From CAYMJM01 sp964391325 (GTDB lineage Bacteria; Patescibacteriota; Dojkabacteria; B142; JAFGMG01): a stretch of DNA of 64,000 bases. The notes beneath the pieces are model-generated. The model was not told the DNA's origin. It worked only from the letters and a program-made list of their open reading frames with translations, and ran no database searches. The stretch is taken from NCBI GenBank assembly GCA_964391325.1, contig CAYMJM010000002.1:1-64000 (forward strand). The letters run 5' to 3'. Shown here piece by piece: positions 16,924-25,496 of this stretch. Position numbers and translations under genes: made by a program. Positions within the stretch are counted from its first letter, which is position 1, and each line of letters starts with the position of its first letter.

Positions 16924-18801
16924 CTACTCAAGTACTGCCTTTATTCTCCTTACCCCTGCAGATGAACTTTGTTCTTTCTTAATTTTAAATTGCCCTGACT
17001 TAGCTAGTTCTTTTGTGTCTTCTACATGAGGGCCTCCACAGAACTCTATACTGAAGATAGATTTATCTTTTGGTGACTTTATGAAATACACGCTGACCAT
17101 ATCTCCATACTTTGCTCCAAATTCCATCTCAGCTCCAAGCTTCTCTGCTTCAGCCTTTGGCATAAATTTTTTCTCAACAATCCAACCCTCCTTAATTTTT
17201 TCATTTACTATATTCTCGACTTCCTTTATTTGCTCTGGAGTGAGTTTTTCTGTGTGTGAAAAATCTAGTCTTAATCTTTCCCCTGTAATGTTACTGCCTT
17301 TTTGGTGCACGTGGGGTCCCAGTACCTGTCGCAGGGCTGCGAGAAGTAGATGATGCGCAGTATGCAGCCTGGTTGTTTGCTCTGAGTGGTCTGCAAGCCC
17401 TCCTGCAAATTTTTGTTCCGCTCCTGCTCTGCTTTTTGCTTGATGAACTTCCTGTTCTGTTTCGAACTCTTTTTTAATAGTTGCTCGTTCTTTCTCGGTT
17501 GTCTCTGGTTGAATCTCTTCTAAGATCATTTCTAGAGGAAATCCATAAGTTTCGTATAGCCAGAAGACTTTTTCCCCATTTATTTTCTCCCCTCTTCCAT
17601 AAATCTTTTCAAACTCCTTTAGTCCGCGTTCCAGTGTTTTTCTGAATTTAATCTCTTCTCTTTCCATCTCGTTCAAAATTAGTGATTCGTTTTGTGCCAA
17701 ATGAGGATAAGCACTTTTATATTTATCTATTACAGTTCGTGCTATTTCCATAGCAAGGTTTTGAGAAATTTCAAGATGTCTGCCATGGCGAATAGACCTT
17801 CTGATTAGTCTTCGGAGGATATACCCTTGGTCTTTATTGGATGGAACTACCTTGTCTCCGAGTAGAAAAGTAGCAGCCCTGAGATGGTCTGCTATGATTC
17901 TAAATGACGCCTTATTTTCTTTTTTACTGAATGACTTGCCTGATAGTTGCTCTATTTTTTTTATTATTGGGATAAACAAGTCTGTTTCATAGTTGTCTCT
18001 TACGTTCTGCACTGCGGCTACTATACGCTCAAAGCCACCTCCAAAATCTACATTTTTCTGTGGCAGTTCTTCCCAGTTCATCTTATTATCTAATTTATAC
18101 TGCATAAATACGCTGTTGCCGATCTCGATAAATCTTCCGGAATCGGAGTTAATATGCTCAGGCTCGTCAATTTCGAATATTGGGTTGCCGAAGTCGTAGA
18201 ATAATTCTGTGTCTGGTCCTCCCAACTCACCAGGAACGTCTCCTCTTTTCCACCAGTTATCTGGATACGGAAAAATACGGGCTTTTGGATTGGTTGCTTG
18301 GCCATTTTTGCCTGTGAAAATTTGTGTATTTTCGCTGTATTCAGCTTCGATCTTATATTTCTTGAATGTTTCTTTCCATATTTCAATACTTTCTGTATCT
18401 AATGGAATCTGATCATTTCCTCCAAATACACTAACGTACATACGCGTAGGATCTAATCCGAAGATTTCGATATAAAGTTCTAAAAACCAAGGGATTTGCT
18501 CTTTCTTGAAGTAATCTCCCAGAGACCAATTCCCCACCATCTCGAACATCGTATGATGCTTATTATTTGCAACCTCTTCGATATCTTCTGTCCTGATACA
18601 TCTTTGTATATTGGCCAGTCGTTTTCCCATAGGATGCTCTTCTCCTGCAAGATAGGGTGCAAGCGGAAACATTCCTGAGTTTACAAAGAGTAAAGTAGGA
18701 TCATTTTGTGGTACCAACGAAACATTAGAGATAATGGCGTGTCCTTTTTCTTTCCAAAAATCTAGAAATTTTTTTCTGATCTCTTCTGATTTCAGCGGCA
18801 T
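16924..18801 (-). CDS. alaS: Alanyl-tRNA synthetase, compact form without C-Ala
   Basis: Charges tRNA-Ala. The class II catalytic core is intact (FVNSGMFPLAPYL, IQRCIRTEDIEEV, FEMVGNWSLGDYF, and the GGGFERI motif 3). The editing domain has the HTAHHLL zinc/active-site histidines and CGGPHVEDTKEL. The protein ends soon after that, at residue 625, whereas typical bacterial AlaRS has about 875. The missing part is the C-Ala domain used for dimerisation and tRNA elbow contact. The stop is clean, so this is a natural short form rather than a break. Confidence 0.96.
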   Translation of the reverse strand: MPLKSEEIRKKFLDFWKEKGHAIISNVSLVPQNDPTLLFVNSGMFPLAPYLAGEEHPMGKRLANIQRCIRTEDIEEVANNKHHTMFEMVGNWSLGDYFKKEQIPWFLELYIEIFGLDPTRMYVSVFGGNDQIPLDTESIEIWKETFKKYKIEAEYSENTQIFTGKNGQATNPKARIFPYPDNWWKRGDVPGELGGPDTELFYDFGNPIFEIDEPEHINSDSGRFIEIGNSVFMQYKLDNKMNWEELPQKNVDFGGGFERIVAAVQNVRDNYETDLFIPIIKKIEQLSGKSFSKKENKASFRIIADHLRAATFLLGDKVVPSNKDQGYILRRLIRRSIRHGRHLEISQNLAMEIARTVIDKYKSAYPHLAQNESLILNEMEREEIKFRKTLERGLKEFEKIYGRGEKINGEKVFWLYETYGFPLEMILEEIQPETTEKERATIKKEFETEQEVHQAKSRAGAEQKFAGGLADHSEQTTRLHTAHHLLLAALRQVLGPHVHQKGSNITGERLRLDFSHTEKLTPEQIKEVENIVNEKIKEGWIVEKKFMPKAEAEKLGAEMEFGAKYGDMVSVYFIKSPKDKSIFSIEFCGGPHVEDTKELAKSGQFKIKKEQSSSAGVRRIKAVLE

Positions 18802-18902
18802 TGTTTTTCTTTAACAATTAAGTTACAAGCTTGTTCTATTCGAGTATGCTTATTACCCCAGTATTTTAACAGAAACTGTAAGTGCGGCAAGGGGAAAAAG
18901 GG

Positions 18903-19565
18903 TTATTTAATACGATAGCCAAAGCCGCGGATATTTTCGATAAAATCGGGTGCATTCGTTTCTCTAAGTTTGTTACGTATACGGTTAATATAGACATTCA
19001 CGATATTAGGATCTTTTTCATCGCTATTGACCCAGATATTTTCCAGTATTTTATCTTTGTCAATAATATGTCCTTTGTGATATATGAGGTACTTTATCAC
19101 TTGGTACTCTTTTTTAGAAAAAGGTATTTTGTTTCCTTTATACTTTATTTCCATACGCTCAAAGTCGAATAAAATTCCATTAATGTCAATTTTACTACTT
19201 GTTATAGTGGCGTTTCGGTTAATTAGGGTTCGCATTCTGGCTATCAATTCTGCTAATTCAAATGGTTTGGTGAGATAATCATCTACCCCTGCTTCAAAGG
19301 ATGAAAGTTTATCTTCAAGGGAATCCCTTACCGTGAGCATAAGAATTGGAGTTTTTTCTTTTCTTTCTCTGACCGTTTTTACAAAATCAAGTCCGATTCC
19401 ATCTTTTAAGTTATAGTCTACAATATACGCGGCAAACTCATTTGGTCTAATCTTCTTTGTATCTTTGAGACTTTCAAACAGGACAACATCTATCTTTTCT
19501 TTTTCGAATGCTTTAAACAAAATATAACCAATCTTTTTTGAGTCTTCTATAACAGCAATTTTCAT
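18903..19565 (-). CDS. OmpR/PhoB-family response regulator (orphan)
   Basis: A 220-residue transcription factor. The receiver domain (1-120) has the acidic pocket EDS at 7-9, phosphoacceptor Asp50 in YIVDYNL, and the LTKPF lysine. A winged-helix trans_reg_C domain follows, with IPFSKKEYQVIKYLI and NVYINRIRNKL. I start it at ATG 19565, which opens directly on the first beta strand (MKIAVIED); an in-frame start at 19604 would add 13 unneeded residues. No kinase is adjacent; the only histidine kinase in the window is at 53.6-54.4 kb. An inverted repeat lies 10 nt before the start and may be an autoregulatory site. Confidence 0.9.
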   Translation of the reverse strand: MKIAVIEDSKKIGYILFKAFEKEKIDVVLFESLKDTKKIRPNEFAAYIVDYNLKDGIGLDFVKTVRERKEKTPILMLTVRDSLEDKLSSFEAGVDDYLTKPFELAELIARMRTLINRNATITSSKIDINGILFDFERMEIKYKGNKIPFSKKEYQVIKYLIYHKGHIIDKDKILENIWVNSDEKDPNIVNVYINRIRNKLRETNAPDFIENIRGFGYRIK

Positions 19566-19574
19566 ACTGAAATT

Positions 19575-19593
19575 TAGAATTTTACTAATTCTA
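19575..19593. repeat. Inverted repeat upstream of the response regulator
   Basis: Arms TAGAATT and AATTCTA are separated by 5 nt and lie 10-28 bp before the regulator's ATG. The position suits an operator overlapping the promoter, perhaps bound by the regulator itself; this is an inference. Confidence 0.4.
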
Positions 19594-19716
19594 ACATTTT
19601 TCAAACAGAAATTGTATTACAGGGCTGTTATTTAGTACTTATATAGATTTAACTTTAATGTTATATCTTTGTGTTTTAATATATCCGCTTGAGAATGCCC
19701 CAGGTTTTTAATTTTT

Positions 19717-20175
19717 ATGTTTCAAGCTATGAGACAAAAGACAACTCGTGTAGGCGTAATTAACGCTAAAAAACGAAAAGAAATGATTAAAACCCTGGAG
19801 GTTAAGATTAATAATATTATTGATGAGTTAGCTTTCCTCCAGAGGGAGAAAGATGAAGAATCCTTGGTAAGATTGTCTGAGCTTACCCAGCAAAGAGATA
19901 GGTTACTATACAGGTTGGAGCGGATATCGCAAACTTCTACCGCGGGATCACTGGCCAACAATAAAATAGACATAGGACACGAAGTAACATTAAGAGTAGG
20001 AAAACAGAAAGTAAAAGTGAGTATAGTTGGGGAATATGAAGTTAATTCTTCGAGAGGACATATATCTTCGGTTTCTCCTCTTGGCAGGCAACTGCTAAAT
20101 AGGAAAGTTGGAGAAACAATATATGTTAAAACACCTTCTGGTCGGCAAGAATATCAAATAATGGAGGTGAAGTAG
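19717..20175 (+). CDS. GreA/GreB-type transcript cleavage factor
   Basis: Rescues stalled RNA polymerase by stimulating transcript cleavage. The 152 residues form an N-terminal coiled-coil hairpin (about 20-75) followed by the FKBP-like GreA/GreB C-terminal domain (HISSVSPLGRQLLNRKVG, ETIYVKTPSG). It is divergent from the response regulator. The start lacks a Shine-Dalgarno sequence, and an internal ATG four codons downstream is also possible. A weak terminator follows. It could also be a Gre-like factor with an altered cleavage tip, since the usual acidic pair is not obvious. Confidence 0.85.
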   Translation: MFQAMRQKTTRVGVINAKKRKEMIKTLEVKINNIIDELAFLQREKDEESLVRLSELTQQRDRLLYRLERISQTSTAGSLANNKIDIGHEVTLRVGKQKVKVSIVGEYEVNSSRGHISSVSPLGRQLLNRKVGETIYVKTPSGRQEYQIMEVK

Positions 20176-20201
20176 CAAGTACATGCTTGTCCGGCGAATT
20201 T

Positions 20202-20225
20202 AAGAGGGCTTCAGGGTCCTCTTTT
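20202..20225 (+). terminator. Weak intrinsic terminator after the GreA-like gene
   Basis: The AAGAGG/CCTCTT stem with a 10-nt loop is followed by only a short T-run. It lies 27 nt past the stop. Confidence 0.5.
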
Positions 20226-20258
20226 GATGTATAATTAAACCACTTTTAGATATCCATA

Positions 20259-21587
20259 TTGAAATTTGAAGATAGCTTGAAAAGGCTCAAGGTGTATACT
20301 CCAGACAAGCTTCTGGTTTCTAACTACAGCCTTTCTGCCATCACTAAATTTTTGGAGTATATAGGTAATCCGCACCACGGGCTAAAATTTATTCATGTGG
20401 GTGGCACCTCTGGTAAGGGTTCTACGACAAGGTTTATCAGTAGTATATTGGAATCGCAGGGTTTGAAAGTTGGAGCTTTTTATTCTCCGCATATTTATAC
20501 CATACGCGAGCGTATTCAATTTAATAATGACATAATTTCAGATTCAGAATTCGCAGACATATTTAACTACATTGATGGTAAAGTTCAAAAATTTGTCCAG
20601 GTTACGAAAAATAGGCCTCTTACATATTTTGAAATCCTATTTGCAATGGCTATAGTTTATTTCGTTGAGAAAAAAGTGGATGTTGCAGTAATAGAGGTTG
20701 GCCTTGGAGGGAAACTTGATGCTACAAATGTTATTTACTCTCAGATTGCGGTACTAACTAATGTAAGTTTAGATCATACACATATTTTAGGCGATACTGT
20801 GGAAGAAATTCTTAATGATAAAAAGGAGATAATAAAAAAGGATTCTACAGTAGTTACAGGGGTTATTCAGAGCAATTTGAAATATATATTGAAAAAGCAT
20901 GCTAAAAAGCAAAACTCAGAGATCTTTCTAATTGATGAAGACATTAAATTTGAAATCAAAAAAGAGAGCTTTAATGATTTTGTATTTAGTTATGAATATG
21001 ATGGGCTGAAACTTGACAATCTTAGTATACGAATGATTGGATATCATCAAGTTTTGAATGCGGTATTAGCTCTGACTGCAGCCCTGACATTTATGTCTAA
21101 ACTTAAAAGAACATTAAATTATGACAGGCTGTGCAAATTTATTGCAGAGGTTAGGCTTCCGGGGCGCATAGAAGTACAGTCTCAAAAACCGTTAATTATT
21201 TGGGATGCAGCTCATAATCAAGAGAAGATGAGTGCGCTGACGGATGTGATAGACAAATATACAGAAGATAGAATCCATTTACTTGTAGCCGTAAAGAAAG
21301 GTCAGGATGTTTATGATATTTTCAAGACGTGGCAAATTCTTAGTCATAGAATTGATCAGATAGTTCTTACACAGTATGTTACCTCGCAGGATGTGAGAAT
21401 TGAGTCTGAGAATTTAGAATTGTACCTTCCGCAGTTTAAATCTATGTTTCCAGATACTGAGGTGGTGCTACAGTCGGATGCTTTGAAGGCATATGATTTT
21501 CTACAAAGCCAGCTAGTTGAGGGTTCCATGATGATTGTCACTGGATCTTTTTATCTCTTCTCTTATTTGGGAGGCAAGGGTTGCTAG
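20259..21587 (+). CDS. folC: Folylpolyglutamate synthase / dihydrofolate synthase
   Basis: Mur-ligase-family enzyme adding glutamate to folates, and possibly to dihydropteroate. It has the ATP-binding loop in HVGGTSGKGSTTRF, SPHIYTIRERI, EVGLGGKLDATN, LTNVSLDHTHILG and DAAHNQEKM. At 442 residues it is full length. The start is TTG at 20259; TATAAT at 20230-20235 is a plausible -10. The stop overlaps the convergent gene by four bases (CTAG). No other folate gene is in the window. Confidence 0.93.
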   Translation: MKFEDSLKRLKVYTPDKLLVSNYSLSAITKFLEYIGNPHHGLKFIHVGGTSGKGSTTRFISSILESQGLKVGAFYSPHIYTIRERIQFNNDIISDSEFADIFNYIDGKVQKFVQVTKNRPLTYFEILFAMAIVYFVEKKVDVAVIEVGLGGKLDATNVIYSQIAVLTNVSLDHTHILGDTVEEILNDKKEIIKKDSTVVTGVIQSNLKYILKKHAKKQNSEIFLIDEDIKFEIKKESFNDFVFSYEYDGLKLDNLSIRMIGYHQVLNAVLALTAALTFMSKLKRTLNYDRLCKFIAEVRLPGRIEVQSQKPLIIWDAAHNQEKMSALTDVIDKYTEDRIHLLVAVKKGQDVYDIFKTWQILSHRIDQIVLTQYVTSQDVRIESENLELYLPQFKSMFPDTEVVLQSDALKAYDFLQSQLVEGSMMIVTGSFYLFSYLGGKGC

Positions 21588-22801
21588 TCTGCTATTGCTT
21601 TAGTGTAGAAGATGAATTGTGCTGTCTCCCCTCCCTCCAGCTCAGCAGTCCCTTTAAAGACATAAATGGGATATATGAAACCTGTCCAGTCAGTAGTTAG
21701 GTAGTAGCCCAGATGGCTTTGATCAGGGTTGACAATAAACCTATTAACCCTCAAGGGGGTGTGAATAGAGAAGCGATCTTCATTGGTTTTTATGAGAGAT
21801 CGTAAACTAGCCTTTCCATCTCTTACGTCTTCCCATGCCTCTTCGATGCTTTTTAATTTATACACACCCTTAGCTGAGTTGATGATAATTCCAATCTCAT
21901 TAAATTCTTTTAAAATATCTTGATTAGTCACGGTCGAAGAGTCTGTTCGTCTTTTCAGTAGCGTTGCATTTACGATTCCAGTAAATGGATCATCTAGATA
22001 TATTATTCCTTGAATCGGACTTGCCTGTCCTGCTGTTTGATTATATGAAGCTTTTAAAGAAACTTCTTCAAGTTTGATAAATGAGTCTCGCCTCACGAAG
22101 TCGGCTTGTTCAAAGGTGGCGACAGTTTTATAGTTTGAATTTTCTTCGCTTATATAGGTTACTATATTCTCTAAGTCATGATAGTTAGATCCGCCCAATG
22201 ATCCAAGAATATTAGTAAACGTCGAATCAATTCTACTTGCATCTGTAGAACTGGCTAATTGTTGCTGGTAACTGGCTTTCGTTAATCGTGCATTAAGATA
22301 GTGAATATCTCTGGTAATTTTGTGATACTCAAGTTTTCTGGCTTGATTTTCTGTCTGCCAGACAAGAATATTATCGACTGTCTGGTAGTTGGGGCTAAAT
22401 TTCATAAATTCTGCTATAGATTGTCCTTTAGCTACACTGCCCAAAGTTTCGCGGGGTTTCTCTATTTGGTATATATTCACACTGGTAGGAGATTGCGCAA
22501 ATCTACCCTGTATTGAAAAGGCAGGAGTAGAACCATCCGCTAAAGGCACACTAGGAATAGTAGGGTATTCTATTCCCCCAAATTGATTATCAGTATAAGC
22601 GTAAGGGGAAGCATCTTCTGAAGGTCCTTCCTCTCTTGAAGTAACGTATCTATAAATAGATTGTAAAATAATAATGACAAGCGCAAAAATCAAAAAATAT
22701 ATTAGATATTTTCGTGTTGACCTAGTGGCCTCTGATAATTTGCTCATCAATTTACTAATAAATCTTTGAATTATTCTAATTGAAGATATAACACTAGTCA
22801 A
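21584..22801 (-). CDS. Single-pass membrane protein of unknown function
   Basis: A 405-residue protein with a basic N-terminus, one transmembrane helix at about residues 33-52, and a roughly 350-residue extracytoplasmic part. The C-terminal part alternates hydrophobic beta-type segments (YYLTTDWTGFIYPIYVFKG). I recognise no named domain. Divergent from the DUF3048 gene 50 bp away, with which it may share envelope function. It could be a conserved CPR envelope protein. Confidence 0.8.
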   Translation of the reverse strand: MTSVISSIRIIQRFISKLMSKLSEATRSTRKYLIYFLIFALVIIILQSIYRYVTSREEGPSEDASPYAYTDNQFGGIEYPTIPSVPLADGSTPAFSIQGRFAQSPTSVNIYQIEKPRETLGSVAKGQSIAEFMKFSPNYQTVDNILVWQTENQARKLEYHKITRDIHYLNARLTKASYQQQLASSTDASRIDSTFTNILGSLGGSNYHDLENIVTYISEENSNYKTVATFEQADFVRRDSFIKLEEVSLKASYNQTAGQASPIQGIIYLDDPFTGIVNATLLKRRTDSSTVTNQDILKEFNEIGIIINSAKGVYKLKSIEEAWEDVRDGKASLRSLIKTNEDRFSIHTPLRVNRFIVNPDQSHLGYYLTTDWTGFIYPIYVFKGTAELEGGETAQFIFYTKAIAD

Positions 22802-22838
22802 AGATTTGTCTGAAGTATTGTCATATAACTCATAACTT

Positions 22839-22844
22839 TATAAT
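22839..22844 (+). promoter_or_regulatory. -10 element (TATAAT) seven bases before the DUF3048 start
   Basis: A perfect TATAAT ends 7 nt before the ATG at 22852, so transcription should begin at the A of the start codon. A TTGTCA lies 15 bp upstream. There is no Shine-Dalgarno sequence. This fits a leaderless mRNA. Confidence 0.5.
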
Positions 22845-22851
22845 ATGTAAT

Positions 22852-24117
22852 ATGAGAATTAATCTTTCAAAAAATATAGCTGACGAAAAAAACAATGAAA
22901 TTGTAAGTTCAGCCACGGTGCCTTTAGATACTACGGTAAGCAAACGAGCTAAGTACGTAAGGTTTTTTTTAATATCGACGTTACTTGTGCTACTTATTTT
23001 TATGGGGACTTTGTTATTTTTTGACAGCCAGGATTCTACCAAGTTTATACCATTTGAAATTAGAAATTTAATTCTTTCCCGTATAGGCGGGGAGTATTTT
23101 TCTTTGAAGACTCCTGATGTACCGGAAATTCGGGATAAGGTAAATCCTGTGAACGGGGTTTTTGTGACAAAGTCTGAGCTGGAAGAAATGGAGAATAGGA
23201 AATTAGTGGTGGTCTCTCTTAATAATCATCAGGCCTCAAGGCCCCAATTTGGATTATCGAAAGCAGATTTAGTCTTGGAAGTGCTTGCTGAAGGGGGTAT
23301 AACTCGATACAATGCCTTTTATTATCAGAATCAGAATGTAACAAAGGTGGGACCAATACGAAGTGCACGAAGTTATATGCTTGAATTTTTCTTGGGTTTC
23401 GATGATCCTATATTTGTACACGAAGGCCAAGCAAGCTACCCTGTGCAGGAGAAGCCAGTCCCTGAGATTAATACATTACGGCATATATCTGAGTGGGGTA
23501 TAAATAGTATGCAAACAGCAGGCTCCAGATATCGAGATCCGGAAAGAATCAGAACAGCAGGATATGTTCACGCATTGATGACAGGATTTGATTTGATAAA
23601 CAAGGAAGTAGAAAGGCTCGGATGGAAATCCAGCTCACACATAGAACCGCTCAAGTTTAAGGAAGATGCTGCTGTCGATCAAAGAGCACAAAGCTCTACT
23701 CTGGAGATTAAATTTACCAGTTTATCTACAAGCTCTTATGCGGCAAAATTTGACTATGACTCAAAGACCAACACCTACCTTCGCTCTATAGGAGGAAAGC
23801 CAGATGTTGATGCACTGGATCAGACCCGAATCGCTCCTAAAACTGTAATAGTAGAGTATCATAAATACAGAGACGCAATGGATGGACATTCTAGAATCAT
23901 ATTAGAAATGACGGGAGAAGATGAGGCCTTTATATTCCAGGACGGGAAAATGATAAAAGGGAAATGGAAGAAAGCTACTAGGGAGGCCAGGACAAAGTAT
24001 TATGATGAAAATAATAGAGAGATAGTATTCAATCGTGGACAGATTTGGGTTGTTAATGCTGCCAAGCTCTCCACCAAGCGAATTTCAACAGTTACTTATA
24101 ATGGAGAGGTGTTATAA
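22852..24117 (+). CDS. DUF3048 (YerB-like) envelope protein
   Basis: A 421-residue protein with an N-terminal membrane anchor at about residues 37-56 and a DUF3048 N-terminal domain: NHQASRPQFGLSKADLVLEV, LAEGGITRYNAFYY, VGPIRSARSYMLEFFLGFDD and FVHEGQASY. The C-terminal half matches the second part of YerB-type proteins (a WKKATREARTKYYDENN-like region). The family is found in Gram-positives and CPR, where it is predicted to sit outside the membrane; its activity is unknown. It precedes the solute-binding lipoprotein by 4 nt, suggesting an operon. Confidence 0.88.
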   Translation: MRINLSKNIADEKNNEIVSSATVPLDTTVSKRAKYVRFFLISTLLVLLIFMGTLLFFDSQDSTKFIPFEIRNLILSRIGGEYFSLKTPDVPEIRDKVNPVNGVFVTKSELEEMENRKLVVVSLNNHQASRPQFGLSKADLVLEVLAEGGITRYNAFYYQNQNVTKVGPIRSARSYMLEFFLGFDDPIFVHEGQASYPVQEKPVPEINTLRHISEWGINSMQTAGSRYRDPERIRTAGYVHALMTGFDLINKEVERLGWKSSSHIEPLKFKEDAAVDQRAQSSTLEIKFTSLSTSSYAAKFDYDSKTNTYLRSIGGKPDVDALDQTRIAPKTVIVEYHKYRDAMDGHSRIILEMTGEDEAFIFQDGKMIKGKWKKATREARTKYYDENNREIVFNRGQIWVVNAAKLSTKRISTVTYNGEVL

Positions 24118-24121
24118 AACT

Positions 24122-25450
24122 ATGCAAAAGAGAAGAAAGATAAAGAAAGCTATAGCATTGTTATTGTTGATTGGCATGGGATTTCTATTAACTGGGTGTA
24201 CAAACGGTGATGATACTACCCCTAATAATAACACTTCGGTGGTACCTTCGGATCAGCCCATAACATTGATTTGGTGGAATTTATTTGAAACACAAGAAAA
24301 CATACAACCTCTTATTGATGCTTATCAAACATTGCATCCAAATGTAACAATAGAGTATGCGCAGAAGGATCTAGTTGATTATCAAAGTTCGTTAGACGAA
24401 GTCCTAACAGACAACATACCTGAATCTACTCCGGATATATTTACTATTCATAATACTTGGATGGGAAGATATGCTGGGTATACTCTACCCGCTCCTCCAG
24501 AAGTGTTGGATAGTGCAATGTTTCAACAGAATTTTTATCCAGTTGTTGGTACGGATTTAATGGTAAATGGCTTGCCTCAGGCGATCCCTCTAGGTATGGA
24601 TTCTATAGCAATAATTTACAATGAAAAGCTCTTCTCTGATAAAGGATACTCTGCCCCATCCTACGACTGGAGTGAATTACTGGAACAGGCGAAAAATTTG
24701 ACTGTAAAATCTGGTAATGACATCTCTATATCTGGGTTAGCACTGGCTGCTGAAGATAATGTAGAATCTTGGTTTGATGTTTTTAATCTGCTTCTAATGC
24801 AGTCAGATATTGCGATGGTGAATGAAAATCAAACATCCGCTATATTCGCAGAAGACCAGGCCACAGCTGAAACAGTAACTTATTTTCAAAGTTATCAAAA
24901 AGAGGGCGTTTGGAACGAGGGTTTAAAACAGGATATAGCTTTGTTCTTGGAGGGAAAACTCGCTATGTTTATTGCTCCTTCCTGGAGGTTACTGGATATT
25001 GTTGCATACAACGAAGAGTATAACTTAGGCTTAGACTTTGGAATCGCTCCTATGCCACAACTGTCGACTTTGGAGGGGGAAAGCCGAGGCTGGGCAAATT
25101 ATTGGGCTCAGACAGTAGCACTGGATTCGAAAAACTATAAAGTAGCCTGGGATTTCTTGAATTTTGCAACCCAGCCCGATCAACTAAGGTTACTATTTTC
25201 AAAGGCTTCTGAATCTAGAGCATTTGGTCAGTTATATCCTAGACCAGACATGAAAGGTGAAGTAGAAAATAATCCGTATTTATTAGTGTATGCTGATGAG
25301 GTGAGCCATGCACGATCATGGTGGATGGTGGATGGTAATCAGGTTCAAACATCGTTCCAAGAGTTGTTAGGTTCAAATAAAACTTTAACAACAATACAGT
25401 CGAATATAACAAGTATACTAGTTTCAACTGGGCGTTTAACCAGGAATTAA
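24122..25450 (+). CDS. ABC-type solute-binding lipoprotein (family 1, sugar type)
   Basis: A 442-residue predicted extracytoplasmic binding protein. I chose ATG 24122, which gives a lipoprotein signal (basic MQKRRKIKK, hydrophobic core, LLTGC with Cys26) and has GGAGAGG 16 nt upstream. The fold matches MalE-like proteins: ITLIWWNLFETQENIQPLID, PDIFTIHNTWMGRYA, AIPLGMDSIAIIYNEKL, GKLAMFIAPSW and GWANYWAQTVA. No permease or ATPase gene is adjacent, so it either serves a transporter elsewhere or has another role with DUF3048. Confidence 0.88.
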   Translation: MQKRRKIKKAIALLLLIGMGFLLTGCTNGDDTTPNNNTSVVPSDQPITLIWWNLFETQENIQPLIDAYQTLHPNVTIEYAQKDLVDYQSSLDEVLTDNIPESTPDIFTIHNTWMGRYAGYTLPAPPEVLDSAMFQQNFYPVVGTDLMVNGLPQAIPLGMDSIAIIYNEKLFSDKGYSAPSYDWSELLEQAKNLTVKSGNDISISGLALAAEDNVESWFDVFNLLLMQSDIAMVNENQTSAIFAEDQATAETVTYFQSYQKEGVWNEGLKQDIALFLEGKLAMFIAPSWRLLDIVAYNEEYNLGLDFGIAPMPQLSTLEGESRGWANYWAQTVALDSKNYKVAWDFLNFATQPDQLRLLFSKASESRAFGQLYPRPDMKGEVENNPYLLVYADEVSHARSWWMVDGNQVQTSFQELLGSNKTLTTIQSNITSILVSTGRLTRN

Positions 25451-25455
25451 AGATT

Positions 25456-25464
25456 TGTTATACT
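25456..25464 (+). promoter_or_regulatory. Extended -10 promoter before the Ig-like membrane protein
   Basis: TGTTATACT (TGn plus TATACT) lies 33 nt before the ATG at 25497. A second -10-like stretch (TTTAAT, TATACT) abuts the ATG, so the true transcript start is uncertain. Confidence 0.4.
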
Positions 25465-25496
25465 AATTTTGATCTAAAATTAGCTTTAATATACTA

